Assembly (NCBI GenBank): GCA_030448105.1
Contig: JAUJNP010000008.1
Coordinates: 1-40,409 of the forward strand
Direction of reading: 5' to 3'
DNA: 40,409 bases
DNA from: Acidimicrobiales bacterium
GTDB taxonomy: Bacteria > Actinomycetota > Acidimicrobiia > Acidimicrobiales > Iamiaceae
Shown: positions 24,657 to 32,618 of the stretch, in pieces
Numbering within the stretch: the stretch's first letter is position 1
Layout: every line of letters begins with the position of its first letter
The notes under the pieces: generated by a model
Databases searched by the model: none
The model's input: only the letters and a program-made list of their open reading frames with translations
Told to the model about the DNA's origin: nothing
Program-made: the position numbers and the translations under genes

Positions 24657-24674
24657 TCCCGGGCCTGACCGGGA
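24657..24674 (+). terminator. GC hairpin after recR
   Basis: TCCCGG and CCGGGA pair around a six-base loop 15 bases after the recR stop. There is no T-run. It probably ends the dnaX-ebfC-recR operon. The remaining roughly 100 bases up to the next gene hold only the DUF707 promoter. Confidence 0.4.
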
Positions 24675-24759
24675 GGGGGGAGAGGTCCGACCCGAGACGC
24701 GTAGCTGACCCTACAAGAGCCCGCCGACCACGCCAACGCGCTGCGGCCCTCGCTGCTGC

Positions 24760-24765
24760 CAAGCT
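24760..24765 (+). promoter_or_regulatory. conserved upstream box CAAGCT of DUF707 paralogue 1
   Basis: CAAGCT lies 6 bases before the GTG start. The surrounding GCTGCCAAGCTGACG is identical to the sequence before paralogue 2 at the same distance. That supports both starts and a shared promoter. Confidence 0.45.
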
Positions 24766-24771
24766 GACGGC

Positions 24772-25638
24772 GTGCGGAAGAACCTCGTCGTCCTCCGGGT
24801 GGGACCGAACTCGTTGCACCCCCGTTGGTTCGATCCTCGTGAGCCTCGGAACTGGGACCTGTACCTCTCGCCCTACGCCGAGATTCCGCCCGAGCTGGGC
24901 ATCGAGAGCACGGTGGGAGAAGTGGTCCCCGGCCCGAAGTGGTCAGGGATTCGTGAGGTCCTGAACACGTGGTCGGGATGGCGCCAGTACGAACAGATCT
25001 GGCTGCCCGACGACGACATCCTCACGAGCCAGAGCGTCATCAACCAGGTGTTCGACGTCGCGGGCGGGGTTGGGCTCGACCTGTTCGCGCCCGCCCTCGA
25101 CGAGGCGTCCTACTACGCGCACTTCGACATGATGCAGAACCGGAGCTTCTTCGGGCGTTGGGTCGGGTTCATCGAGATCATGGTCCCCGGGTTCAGTCGC
25201 ACGGCGTTGGAGGCCCTGCTACCGACGCTCGACCTGTCCGAGACCGGTTGGGGCCTGGGCCTGGACTCGGTGTGGCCGAAGCTCTTGGACTACGAGAACA
25301 TCGGCGTGATCGACGGGCTCACGGTCACCCACACCCGGCCCATCGGCCAGCGGCGGGATGCCGAGCTGGCCCAGCGCATGCTCGACGAGTCCGATGCCAT
25401 CCTCGAGCGGTACGACTGTCGGCAGGTGCACACCACCTTCGGGGCGTTCGGCCCGGACCTCGAGCGGCTGGACCTGACACCCGAACGCCTGCTGGTGGAG
25501 CTGGTGAAGGGGTCGCAGTACCTCTTCGAGCGCGATCCGCGGATCCTGGCGTGGATCGTCGACTTCCAGAGGGCGTTCTCCACCTGGCCCGAATACCCGG
25601 TCGAGGGCACGCCCGAGCGCGAGCCGCCGGCGGGCTAG
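24772..25638 (+). CDS. DUF707 family protein, paralogue 1
   Basis: This is a 288-residue cytoplasmic protein. It starts KNLVVLRVGPNSLHPRWFD, then WDLYLSPY and GPKWSGIREVL. QIWLPDDDILTSQSVINQVF carries a DDD stretch resembling the metal-binding DxD of glycosyltransferases of the GT-A fold. VGFIEIMVPGFSR, DLSETGWGLGLDSVWPKLL and VTHTRPIG are further family-wide blocks. DUF707 proteins are found in plants and bacteria and have no proven activity; a glycosyltransferase role is inferred from fold-like motifs. A close paralogue lies 3.2 kb downstream in the same direction with an operon on the other strand between them. Confidence 0.82.
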   Translation: MRKNLVVLRVGPNSLHPRWFDPREPRNWDLYLSPYAEIPPELGIESTVGEVVPGPKWSGIREVLNTWSGWRQYEQIWLPDDDILTSQSVINQVFDVAGGVGLDLFAPALDEASYYAHFDMMQNRSFFGRWVGFIEIMVPGFSRTALEALLPTLDLSETGWGLGLDSVWPKLLDYENIGVIDGLTVTHTRPIGQRRDAELAQRMLDESDAILERYDCRQVHTTFGAFGPDLERLDLTPERLLVELVKGSQYLFERDPRILAWIVDFQRAFSTWPEYPVEGTPEREPPAG

Positions 25639-25640
25639 GG

Positions 25641-26408
25641 CTACGAGTGGGACCGCGTCCCGGTGGCGAGCAGCTGGGCGAGGTGGGACCAGGAGGGCAC
25701 GATCGCCGCCACCCCCGCTTCGCGCAGTGCGGCGGCCCGCTCGCCACGCTCCCCGTCGGGCACGAACTGCAGGTTGCCGATGGTGGGGAAGCCGGCGGCG
25801 ACCGCTGAACGCGCGCCGGCGACGGCATCCTCCACCGCCAGGCCCTGTGCGCCCGTCAGGTCCAGTCGCCGGCCGGCGAACTGGTAGATGGCAGGGTCGG
25901 GCTTGCTGGTCGGCACCGGCAGCGAATCCTCCGCGCTGAAGCGCGCGTGGTCGGGGAAGAGGTCGTCGAGGCCGGTCGCGGTGAGACAGGCATCGAGCCG
26001 TGTGGACGCGCTCGACGTGACGACGGCGAGGCGGAAGCAGCGGGAGAGGGCCACCAGCACCCGGCGGATGTCGGCGTCCGGCCGGAGCACCTCGGAGAGC
26101 CGCGCCACCACCGCCTGGCGCTCGGCGAGGACCCAGCGCTCGAGCGCCTCCGGCTCGATGCTCATGCCGGCCTCGGCGGCGAGGGCCAACGCCATCGACC
26201 GGAAGTTCATGCCTACGGATCGGCGGCGCAGCCCGTCGGGCGTGAACCTCCGGTCGATGCCCAGCGCGGCCAGCAGCCGGTTGGTGACGGCGGTCGAGGC
26301 GACGAACGCCGGCTCCTCGGATCCGAACAGGTTGCCGTCGGCGTCGCACAGCAGGACCTCGACGGCGTCGATGTCGGGGGGTGAGAGGTGACGGGCGTCC
26401 TGGCTCAC
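25641..26408 (-). CDS. HAD-superfamily phosphatase
   Basis: This 255-residue hydrolase has motif I LLCDADGNLFGSE with the catalytic DxD, a helical cap (residues about 35-105), motif II in LAVVTSSAS, motif III around PTSKPDPAIYQ and motif IV GLAVEDAVAGARSAVAAG. This is the beta-phosphoglucomutase/sugar-phosphatase type of subfamily I. The GTG at 26408 overlaps the dehydrogenase stop (GTGA), so the two are translated together. A sugar- or polyol-phosphate is the natural substrate guess given that neighbour. Confidence 0.85.
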   Translation of the reverse strand: MSQDARHLSPPDIDAVEVLLCDADGNLFGSEEPAFVASTAVTNRLLAALGIDRRFTPDGLRRRSVGMNFRSMALALAAEAGMSIEPEALERWVLAERQAVVARLSEVLRPDADIRRVLVALSRCFRLAVVTSSASTRLDACLTATGLDDLFPDHARFSAEDSLPVPTSKPDPAIYQFAGRRLDLTGAQGLAVEDAVAGARSAVAAGFPTIGNLQFVPDGERGERAAALREAGVAAIVPSWSHLAQLLATGTRSHS

Positions 26409-27868
26409 CGCACGTCGGCCAGCGCATCGCTCGCGACGACCGCGCGTGCGCCATCGGCATTGAGCTCGCGCAGTGCTTGGCGGACCGCGGCTACGAACCC
26501 GGGGGAGGCACCGAGCGAGCCGAACGTCGGCTCGTCGGCCAGCAACGGCCTCGGGTCGTCGCCGCCGGCGAGAGCGAGTGCGTGCAGACGTGCGGCGCGG
26601 GGATCCTCGAACTTGATCCGCTTCCCGCGGTCGTCGACGCCGCGCAGGTACCGGCACCACGCCGCGACCGCCAGCGTCAACCGCCCATGGGGACGACCCA
26701 ACGCCCTCGCCTCACGGATGGACGGGAGCAGGTGACCCGGGACCTTGGTCGAACCGTTCCGGCAGAGCCGCTCGAGCCGGTCTCCCACCATCGGGTTGGC
26801 GAACCGATCCCGCAAGGTCGCGCCGTACGCCGACAGGTCGATCCCCACCTGGGGCAGCAGCGGCGCGATCTCCTCGTCCATCATGGCCTCGACGTAGGCC
26901 GCGAACGCGGGGTCGGCCATCGTCTCGTCGATCCGTGCATACCCGGCCAGCGAGCCGAGGTAGCCGAGCGCGCTGTGGCTCGCGTTCAAGAGCCTCGTCT
27001 TGGTGAGCGAGTATGGCCGGACGTCGTCGACGAACTGCACGCCAGCCTCGTCGAGGGGCGGCCGCCCGGCGCAGAACACGTCCTCGATCACCCATTGCGA
27101 GAACGGCTCGGTCATCACGGGCCAGCGGTCGCGCACCCCGAAGGTCCGTTCGACCATGGCCCGGTCCTCGGCGGTCGTGCCGGGGGTGATCCGGTCGACC
27201 ATGGTGCTCGGGAAGGCGCCCCGATCCGCCACCCAGTCGGCCAGGCCCGGATCGCGAAGGGCGGCGAAGCCGACGACGGCGGTGCGGGCGACGACGCCGT
27301 TGCTGGTCATGTTGTCGCAGGAGAGCACGGTGAACGGCGGGAGCCCGCGGCGGCGCCGGCGGTCGAGGGCCTCGACGAGCAGCCCGAGCGCCGAGCTCGG
27401 AGCGGTGGGATGGGCGAGGTCGTGGCGGACGACGCGGTCGTCGCCGGCGAACTCGCCGGTCTGCAGGTCCACCTTGTATCCGTTGGCGGTGACGGTCAGG
27501 GTGACGAGACGGGTGCGCTCGTCGGCCAGCGCGTCGAGGACCAGTGCTCGGTCGTGGGGAGCGAAGAGGTAGCGCGTGATCACACCGATCACCCGGGCCT
27601 GATCGCCGCCGGCGTCACGGGTCACGACGGTGTAGAGGCCGTCCTGGGCGTCGAGCACCTCCTTCATGTCTCGACGGTGCAGCCCCACCCCGGTCAGGGC
27701 CCAGCCGTCCCCCAGGCCCCGCCGGGCCAGGTCGTCGAAGTAGACCGCCTGGTGCGCCCGGTGGAAGGCGCCGACGCTGATGTGGACGACGCCACGGGTC
27801 AGGGCAGCGCGGTCGTAGCGGGGGACCGACACCCGTTGGGCGTGGTGCGCCAGAGTGCGCTGGCCCAA
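26405..27868 (-). CDS. mannitol dehydrogenase-family polyol/hexuronate oxidoreductase
   Basis: This enzyme of about 487 residues belongs to the long-chain, zinc-independent mannitol dehydrogenase family (mannitol 2-dehydrogenase, fructuronate and tagaturonate reductases). VVHISVGAFHRAHQAVYFDDL is the N-terminal nucleotide-binding signature. KTRLLNASHSALGYLG holds the catalytic Lys, Asn and His. The substrate within the family cannot be fixed. The start is uncertain: family alignment suggests the TTG at 27868 (GQRTLAHHAQRVSVPRYD), while a GTG at 27913 with AGAGGG upstream would add 15 residues. It is the first gene of a two-gene operon with the HAD phosphatase. Confidence 0.87.
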   Translation of the reverse strand: MGQRTLAHHAQRVSVPRYDRAALTRGVVHISVGAFHRAHQAVYFDDLARRGLGDGWALTGVGLHRRDMKEVLDAQDGLYTVVTRDAGGDQARVIGVITRYLFAPHDRALVLDALADERTRLVTLTVTANGYKVDLQTGEFAGDDRVVRHDLAHPTAPSSALGLLVEALDRRRRRGLPPFTVLSCDNMTSNGVVARTAVVGFAALRDPGLADWVADRGAFPSTMVDRITPGTTAEDRAMVERTFGVRDRWPVMTEPFSQWVIEDVFCAGRPPLDEAGVQFVDDVRPYSLTKTRLLNASHSALGYLGSLAGYARIDETMADPAFAAYVEAMMDEEIAPLLPQVGIDLSAYGATLRDRFANPMVGDRLERLCRNGSTKVPGHLLPSIREARALGRPHGRLTLAVAAWCRYLRGVDDRGKRIKFEDPRAARLHALALAGGDDPRPLLADEPTFGSLGASPGFVAAVRQALRELNADGARAVVASDALADVR

Positions 27869-27943
27869 GGGGCGTGAGGCGAGCAGAGCGGGGTAGCTAC
27901 CCGCGCCCCGCACCGGCCAGTACCCTCTCGCACGGCCACTGCG

Positions 27944-27999
27944 CCGGCCGAAGGCCGGTTTCGGGCCGCGTTCTGGCCGGTCGCCGCGGCTGCCAAGCT
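27944..27999 (+). promoter_or_regulatory. upstream region of DUF707 paralogue 2: hairpin plus conserved CAAGCT box
   Basis: CCGGCC-GAA-GGCCGG followed by TTT (27944-27961) forms a short hairpin between the divergent genes. CAAGCT at 27994-27999 lies 6 bases before the ATG at 28006, in the block GCTGCCAAGCTGACG that is also found before paralogue 1. Promoter function is inferred from that conservation. Confidence 0.4.
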
Positions 28000-28005
28000 G
28001 ACGCA

Positions 28006-28851
28006 ATGCGGTCGAACCTCGTGCTGGCCCGCGTGGGCGCCGACTCGCTGCACCCCCGATGGGTGGACCCGGGCCGGCCCCGCAACTGGGATCTCCGGCT
28101 GGTGCCCTACCAGCCGATCCCTCCCCAGGACGACGTCGATTGTGTGGTGGGCGAGGTGATCCCGGGCCCGAAGTGGTCGGGTATCCGCCAGGTGCTCGAC
28201 GAGTGGGACGGATGGCGCAGCTACGAGCACATCTGGATCCCCGACGACGACATCCTGGCCGACCAGGTCGTGATCAACACGATGTTCGAGGTCGCCGACG
28301 GCGTCGGGCTCGAGCTCTTCGCGCCTGCCCTCGACGAGACGTCCTACTTCGCCCACTTCAGCACGATGCGCAACGCCCGCTTCTGTGGCCGATGGGTCGG
28401 GTTCGTCGAGATCATGGTCCCCGGCTTCCGCACCGACACCCTGGAGCGGCTGCGGCCGACACTCGACCTGAGCGAGACGGGCTGGGGGTGGGGGCTCGAC
28501 TCGGTGTGGACCAAGCTCCTGGGGTACGAGAACGCCGCCATCATCGACGGCACCCCCGTGTCCCACACCCGGCCGGTCGGCCAGATGCGCGATGCCGACC
28601 TGCACAGGCGTCTCCTCGCGGAGTCCGACGCCCTCTTCGCGCGTTATGACTGCCGGCAGGTGCACACCACGTTCGGGGCGTTCGGTGAAGACCTGGAGCC
28701 GCTCGACCTCAGCCCGGAGCAACTCCTGGTGGACCTGGTGAGGGGCTCCCAGTACCTGATCGAGCGCGATCCACGGATCCTCTCGTGGATCTTCGACTTC
28801 CAGGCACGGCACTTCGCTCTGCCGGACTACCCGGTAGAGGGCACGCCCTGA
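28006..28851 (+). CDS. DUF707 family protein, paralogue 2
   Basis: This 281-residue protein is a full-length paralogue of the gene at 24772. It shares SLHPRWVDP, GPKWSGIRQVLDEW, IWIPDDDILADQVVIN, FAPALDETSYFAHF, WVGFVEIMVPGF, DLSETGWGWGLDSVWTKLL and CRQVHTTFGAFG. I judge them more than half identical by eye. It keeps the DDD motif, so both copies may be active. It ends 10 bases from the convergent thiolase. Function is unknown; a GT-A-like glycosyltransferase activity is inference. Confidence 0.82.
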   Translation: MRSNLVLARVGADSLHPRWVDPGRPRNWDLRLVPYQPIPPQDDVDCVVGEVIPGPKWSGIRQVLDEWDGWRSYEHIWIPDDDILADQVVINTMFEVADGVGLELFAPALDETSYFAHFSTMRNARFCGRWVGFVEIMVPGFRTDTLERLRPTLDLSETGWGWGLDSVWTKLLGYENAAIIDGTPVSHTRPVGQMRDADLHRRLLAESDALFARYDCRQVHTTFGAFGEDLEPLDLSPEQLLVDLVRGSQYLIERDPRILSWIFDFQARHFALPDYPVEGTP

Positions 28852-28861
28852 GCGCCCCGGC

Positions 28862-30046
28862 TCAGGACATCGACTTGAGGAGGATGGCGTCGCCCTGGCC
28901 GCCGCCGCCGCAGAGGGCGGCTGCGCCGGTGCCGCCGCCTCGGCGCTGCATCTCCAGCAGCAGGGTGAGGGCCACCCGGGTGCCGGACATGCCGATGGGG
29001 TGGCCGAGGGCGATGGCGCCGCCGTTGACGTTGACGATGTCGTCGGTGATGCCGAGGTCGGCCATGGAGGCCAGGCCCACCGCGGCGAAGGCCTCGTTGA
29101 GCTCGAACAGGTCGAGGTCGGTGACCGACTTGCCGACCTTGTCGAGGGCGATCTTGATGGCCCTCGACGGCTGGGTCAGCAGGGAGGGGTCGGGGCCCGC
29201 CACCTGTCCGTAGGAGAGGATCTCGCCGAGCGGCGTGATGCCCAGCTCCTCGGCCTTGGCCTTGGAGGCGACGATCACGGCGGCGCCGCCGTCGGAGATC
29301 TGGCTGGCGTTGCCGGCGGTGATGTTGCCGGACTTGTCGAACGCGGCGCGCAGGCTGGCGAGGCTCTCGGCGGTGGTCTCACCCCGCACGCCCTCGTCGA
29401 TGCCGACCGTCAGCGGGTCGCCCTTGCGCTGCGGCACCTCCACCGGGACGATCTCGTCGTCGAACAGCCCGTTCTTGGCGGCCGACGCGGCGCGCTGGTG
29501 CGAGGCCGCGGCCAGCTCGTCCTGCGGCACCCGCTCGAGGCCGCCGGCCGCCGCGTACTTCTCGGTGCCGGCGCCCATGGCGCACACGTCGAAGGCGCAG
29601 AACAGCCCGTCGTACATCATCGAGTCGACGACCTTCTGGTCGCCCAGCCGGTAGCCGGCCCGGGCCCCGGGCAGCAGGTAGGGGGCGTTGGTCATCGACT
29701 CCATGCCGCCGGCCACCACGATGTCGGCCTCGCCGTCGGCCACCAGCTTGTCGGCCAGGTAGATGGAGTTGAGGCCCGACAGGCACACCTTGTTGATGGT
29801 GGTGGAGGGCACGCCCATGGGGATGCCGGCCTTGACCGCCGCCTGCCGGGACGGGATCTGCCCGGCGCCGGCCTGGAGCACCTGGCCCATGAACACGTAG
29901 TCGACCTGGTCGGGCGACACTCCGGCCCGCTCGAGGGCGGCGGCGATGGCGAAGCCGCCCAGCTCGGCGCCGCTGAAGGAGGCCAGGCCGCCCGACAGCT
30001 TGCCGATCGGCGTACGGGCACCAGCAAGGATCACGGAACCGGCCAT
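28862..30046 (-). CDS. acetyl-CoA C-acetyltransferase (thiolase)
   Basis: This 394-residue thiolase condenses two acetyl-CoA to acetoacetyl-CoA or runs the reverse reaction. The acyl-accepting Cys is C88 in NKVCLSGLNSIYLAD. H349 in ALGHPIGMSG and C379 in LCGGGGQGDAI complete the active site. It is of the biosynthetic/degradative AtoB-PhaA type by length and motifs. In context with the nearby crotonyl-CoA carboxylase/reductase and methylmalonyl-CoA epimerase it would supply the first step of the ethylmalonyl-CoA route. A TACGCT box at 30084-30089 and a GGGGAG ribosome binding site precede the ATG. Confidence 0.93.
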   Translation of the reverse strand: MAGSVILAGARTPIGKLSGGLASFSGAELGGFAIAAALERAGVSPDQVDYVFMGQVLQAGAGQIPSRQAAVKAGIPMGVPSTTINKVCLSGLNSIYLADKLVADGEADIVVAGGMESMTNAPYLLPGARAGYRLGDQKVVDSMMYDGLFCAFDVCAMGAGTEKYAAAGGLERVPQDELAAASHQRAASAAKNGLFDDEIVPVEVPQRKGDPLTVGIDEGVRGETTAESLASLRAAFDKSGNITAGNASQISDGGAAVIVASKAKAEELGITPLGEILSYGQVAGPDPSLLTQPSRAIKIALDKVGKSVTDLDLFELNEAFAAVGLASMADLGITDDIVNVNGGAIALGHPIGMSGTRVALTLLLEMQRRGGGTGAAALCGGGGQGDAILLKSMS

Positions 30047-30083
30047 GGAAGCACTCCCCGAGAGAGGACGGATGGTGCCCGGC

Positions 30084-30089
30084 AGCGTA
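30084..30089 (-). promoter_or_regulatory. -10 box TACGCT for the thiolase gene
   Basis: The minus-strand TACGCT lies 37 bases before the ATG, so the transcript carries a leader. CGGGGAG about 9 bases before the ATG can serve as ribosome binding site. Confidence 0.4.
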
Positions 30090-30120
30090 CCGAGCGCGCG
30101 TCAGGACCCGAAAGCTGGGC

Positions 30121-31158
30121 TCAGGAGCGGGGTTCGTCTCCGCCGGCGGCCTCGTCGGACGTCTGGACCTGGTCGTCGGGGATGACCTCGGCGGCCTGCT
30201 CCGCCCGATCGCCGTCGGCCGCTTCGGATGTGGTGGCGTCGCCTCCTTCGGCGGCGCCCTGGCTGGTGGGCGCCTCGCCGCCTTCGTGGACGACCATGGC
30301 CTCGTTGACGTCGAGGTTTGGCAGCTCCTGGGCCTCGAAGTCGCCGATGGCGGCCTGGAGGTGGGTGCGGGCCTCCACCAGGCGGGCGTGGGTGGTGCGC
30401 TCGCTCTCCACCAGGTGGTTGAGCTGAGTGCGGGCCTCGGTGAGGACCTCCTCGGCCCGGCGCTGGGCCCGCTGCTCGGTGGAGGCGAGCATGCGCTCGG
30501 CCCGGGCCTGGGCGTCGGCCACGACCGACAACGCCTCGTCCTGGGCAGCCGCCAGGGCCCGGCGGGCCTCCTCGCGGTCGGCGTCGGCCTCGCCCTGGCG
30601 GGCCTCCGCGTAGGCCTCGGCCGAACGGCGGGTCTCGGCGGAGTACTCCTCGGCCTGCACCTTCATCAGGTCGGCGGCGGCCTCGGCTGCCCGGCGGGCC
30701 TCGTTGGCCTCCTCGGTGGCCTGGGCGGTGAGGCGGGCCGCCTGCTCCTCGGCGGTGCGCAGCACCGCAGCCACCTGCTCGCCCATCTGGGCCCACGCAT
30801 CGGCTCCGGTAGCGGCCGGACCCCCGGCGGGCTCGGGCTCGGCCGCCCGGGCCTCGGCCTGTTCCATGAGGGCAGCGGCGCGCTGCTCGGCCTCGGCGGC
30901 GGCGGCCATGCGAGCCTCGGCCTGCTCGACCAGCTCGTGGGCCCGGGCCTCGGCCTGGGCCACCACCACCGCCGCCCGGTCCTCGGCCTCCCCGTCGCCG
31001 CCGGGCGCCGCTGCCGGGCCGGGCGCGCCGCCGCCGTCCAGAGCCGCCCGGTAGTCGTTGGCCACCTCGTGCAGGAAGGTGGAGACCTCGCCCTTGTCGT
31101 AGCCGCGGAGGCCCACCAGGAACTGCTTGGACTCGATCTCCTCGGGTGTCAGCGCCAT
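30121..31158 (-). CDS. DivIVA-domain coiled-coil protein
   Basis: This is a 345-residue cytoplasmic protein. The first 40 residues (LTPEEIESKQFLVGLRGYDKGEVSTFLHEVANDY) form the DivIVA membrane-curvature domain of the Wag31/DivIVA family. A long Ala/Glu/Arg coiled coil (about 55-290) with repeated EARAHELVEQAEARM-type units follows, and an acidic disordered tail. The domain suggests a role in polar growth or division-site organisation. It is not located in the usual division cluster, so it is a secondary DivIVA-like protein. CGGAGGGACGG before the ATG at 31158 is a good ribosome binding site; TATGAT at 31205-31210 is the likely -10 box. Confidence 0.85.
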   Translation of the reverse strand: MALTPEEIESKQFLVGLRGYDKGEVSTFLHEVANDYRAALDGGGAPGPAAAPGGDGEAEDRAAVVVAQAEARAHELVEQAEARMAAAAEAEQRAAALMEQAEARAAEPEPAGGPAATGADAWAQMGEQVAAVLRTAEEQAARLTAQATEEANEARRAAEAAADLMKVQAEEYSAETRRSAEAYAEARQGEADADREEARRALAAAQDEALSVVADAQARAERMLASTEQRAQRRAEEVLTEARTQLNHLVESERTTHARLVEARTHLQAAIGDFEAQELPNLDVNEAMVVHEGGEAPTSQGAAEGGDATTSEAADGDRAEQAAEVIPDDQVQTSDEAAGGDEPRS

Positions 31159-31204
31159 CTGCCCGTCCCTCCGTTCGCCCGGATCCACTCGCTGGATCGG
31201 GCGG

Positions 31205-31271
31205 ATCATACGCACCCGGACCCCTCTCGGCCCGGGGCCATTGGGAGCCCGCCGACGGCGAGGGCTACCTT
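31205..31271. promoter_or_regulatory. divergent promoters of the DivIVA-like gene (-) and ccr (+)
   Basis: On the minus strand TATGAT (31205-31210) is the best consensus -10 in the window, with a leader of about 40 bases to the DivIVA-like ATG. On the plus strand TACCTT (31266-31271) lies 6 bases before the ccr ATG, indicating a leaderless start. No operator symmetry is obvious between them. Confidence 0.5.
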
Positions 31272-31277
31272 GCGGCC

Positions 31278-32618
31278 ATGCAGCCGATCCTCGATGCGAT
31301 CCAAGCCGGGGCCGCGGGCGACGACCTCGCCAACCTGGCCATTCCCGAGTCCTACCGGGCGGCGTTCGTCCGCCGTGACGAGGCCGCCATGTTCGAGGGC
31401 CTGGAGTCCTCCGACAAGGACCCCCGCAAGTCCCTGCACGTCGACGAGGTGCCCACCCCCGAGCTGGCGCCCGACGAGGCCTACGTGGCGGTGATGGCCA
31501 GCGCCATCAACTTCAACACGGTGTGGACCTCGATCTTCGAGCCCTTGCCGACCTTCGGGTTCCTCGACCGTCTCGGCAAGGAGTCGGCGTGGGGGGCTCG
31601 CCACGCCCTCGACCACCACGTGGTCGGCTCCGACGGGGCGGGGGTGGTGCTGCGGGTCGGCTCGGCGGTGCGCAACTGGAAGCCGGGCGACCGGGTCACC
31701 ATCCACTGCAACCACGTCGACGACCAGGACCCCACCGCCCACGACGACTCCATGCTCGCCACCAACCAGCGCATCTGGGGCTTCGAGACGAACTTCGGGG
31801 GCCTGGCCGACCTGGCCGTGGTCAAGGCCAACCAGCTCATGCCCAAGCCCCGCCACCTGAGCTGGGAAGAGGCGGCGTGCAACGCCCTCACCAACTCCAC
31901 CAGCTACCGCATGCTCGTCAGCCACAACGCGGCGGCCATGAAGCAGGGCGACGTGGTGCTGATCTGGGGCGCCTCGGGGGGGCTCGGCGGCTACGCCGTG
32001 CAGTACGTGCTCAACGGCGGCGGCACCCCGGTGGGCGTGGTGTCCTCCGAGTCGAAGGTGGAGCTGCTGAAGGAGCTGGGCTGCGAGGCGGTGATCGACC
32101 GCAAGGCCGCCGGCTACAAGTTCTGGTCCGACGACCACACCCAGGACGAGAAGGAGTGGCGCCGCCTGGGCAAGGACGTGCGGGCCCTCGTGGGCCGCGA
32201 CCCCGACATCGTCTTCGAGCACCCCGGCCGCCAGACCATGGGCGCGTCGGTGTTCGTGGCCGCCCGGGGCGGCACCGTCGTCACCTGCGCCGCCACCAGC
32301 GGCTACATGATCGAGTACGACAACCGCCACCTGTGGATGAAGCTGAAGCGCCTGATCAGCTCCCACTTCGCCAACTACCGGGAGGCCTGGGAGGCCAACC
32401 GGCTGGTGAGCGAGGGCCGCATCCAGCCCATCCTGTCCGCGGTCCACCCCCTCACCGAGGTGGGGGAGGCGGCCTCGGCGGTGCACCGCAACGTGCACGA
32501 GGGCAAGATCGGCGTGCTGTGCCTGGCTCCCGAGGAGGGCCAGGGCATCGACGACCCCGCCTTCCGCGAGCAGGTCGGCGAGGACCGCATCACCCTCTTC
32601 CGGAGGTCCGGAGCATGA
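31278..32618 (+). CDS. ccrA: crotonyl-CoA carboxylase/reductase
   Basis: This 446-residue medium-chain dehydrogenase/reductase reduces crotonyl-CoA with NADPH while adding CO2 to give ethylmalonyl-CoA. SAINFNTVWTSIFEP, HHVVGSDGAGVVLRVG, NQRIWGFETNFGG and LIWGASGGLGGYAVQYVLNGG (nucleotide-binding loop) are typical. The Asn in INFN, Phe-Glu in GFETN and His in NRHLWMKL correspond to the CO2-pocket residues known in the Kitasatospora enzyme, so it is a carboxylating member rather than a plain enoyl reductase. The ATG at 31278 has a TACCTT box 6 bases upstream. It is co-transcribed with the epimerase gene. Confidence 0.95.
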   Translation: MQPILDAIQAGAAGDDLANLAIPESYRAAFVRRDEAAMFEGLESSDKDPRKSLHVDEVPTPELAPDEAYVAVMASAINFNTVWTSIFEPLPTFGFLDRLGKESAWGARHALDHHVVGSDGAGVVLRVGSAVRNWKPGDRVTIHCNHVDDQDPTAHDDSMLATNQRIWGFETNFGGLADLAVVKANQLMPKPRHLSWEEAACNALTNSTSYRMLVSHNAAAMKQGDVVLIWGASGGLGGYAVQYVLNGGGTPVGVVSSESKVELLKELGCEAVIDRKAAGYKFWSDDHTQDEKEWRRLGKDVRALVGRDPDIVFEHPGRQTMGASVFVAARGGTVVTCAATSGYMIEYDNRHLWMKLKRLISSHFANYREAWEANRLVSEGRIQPILSAVHPLTEVGEAASAVHRNVHEGKIGVLCLAPEEGQGIDDPAFREQVGEDRITLFRRSGA

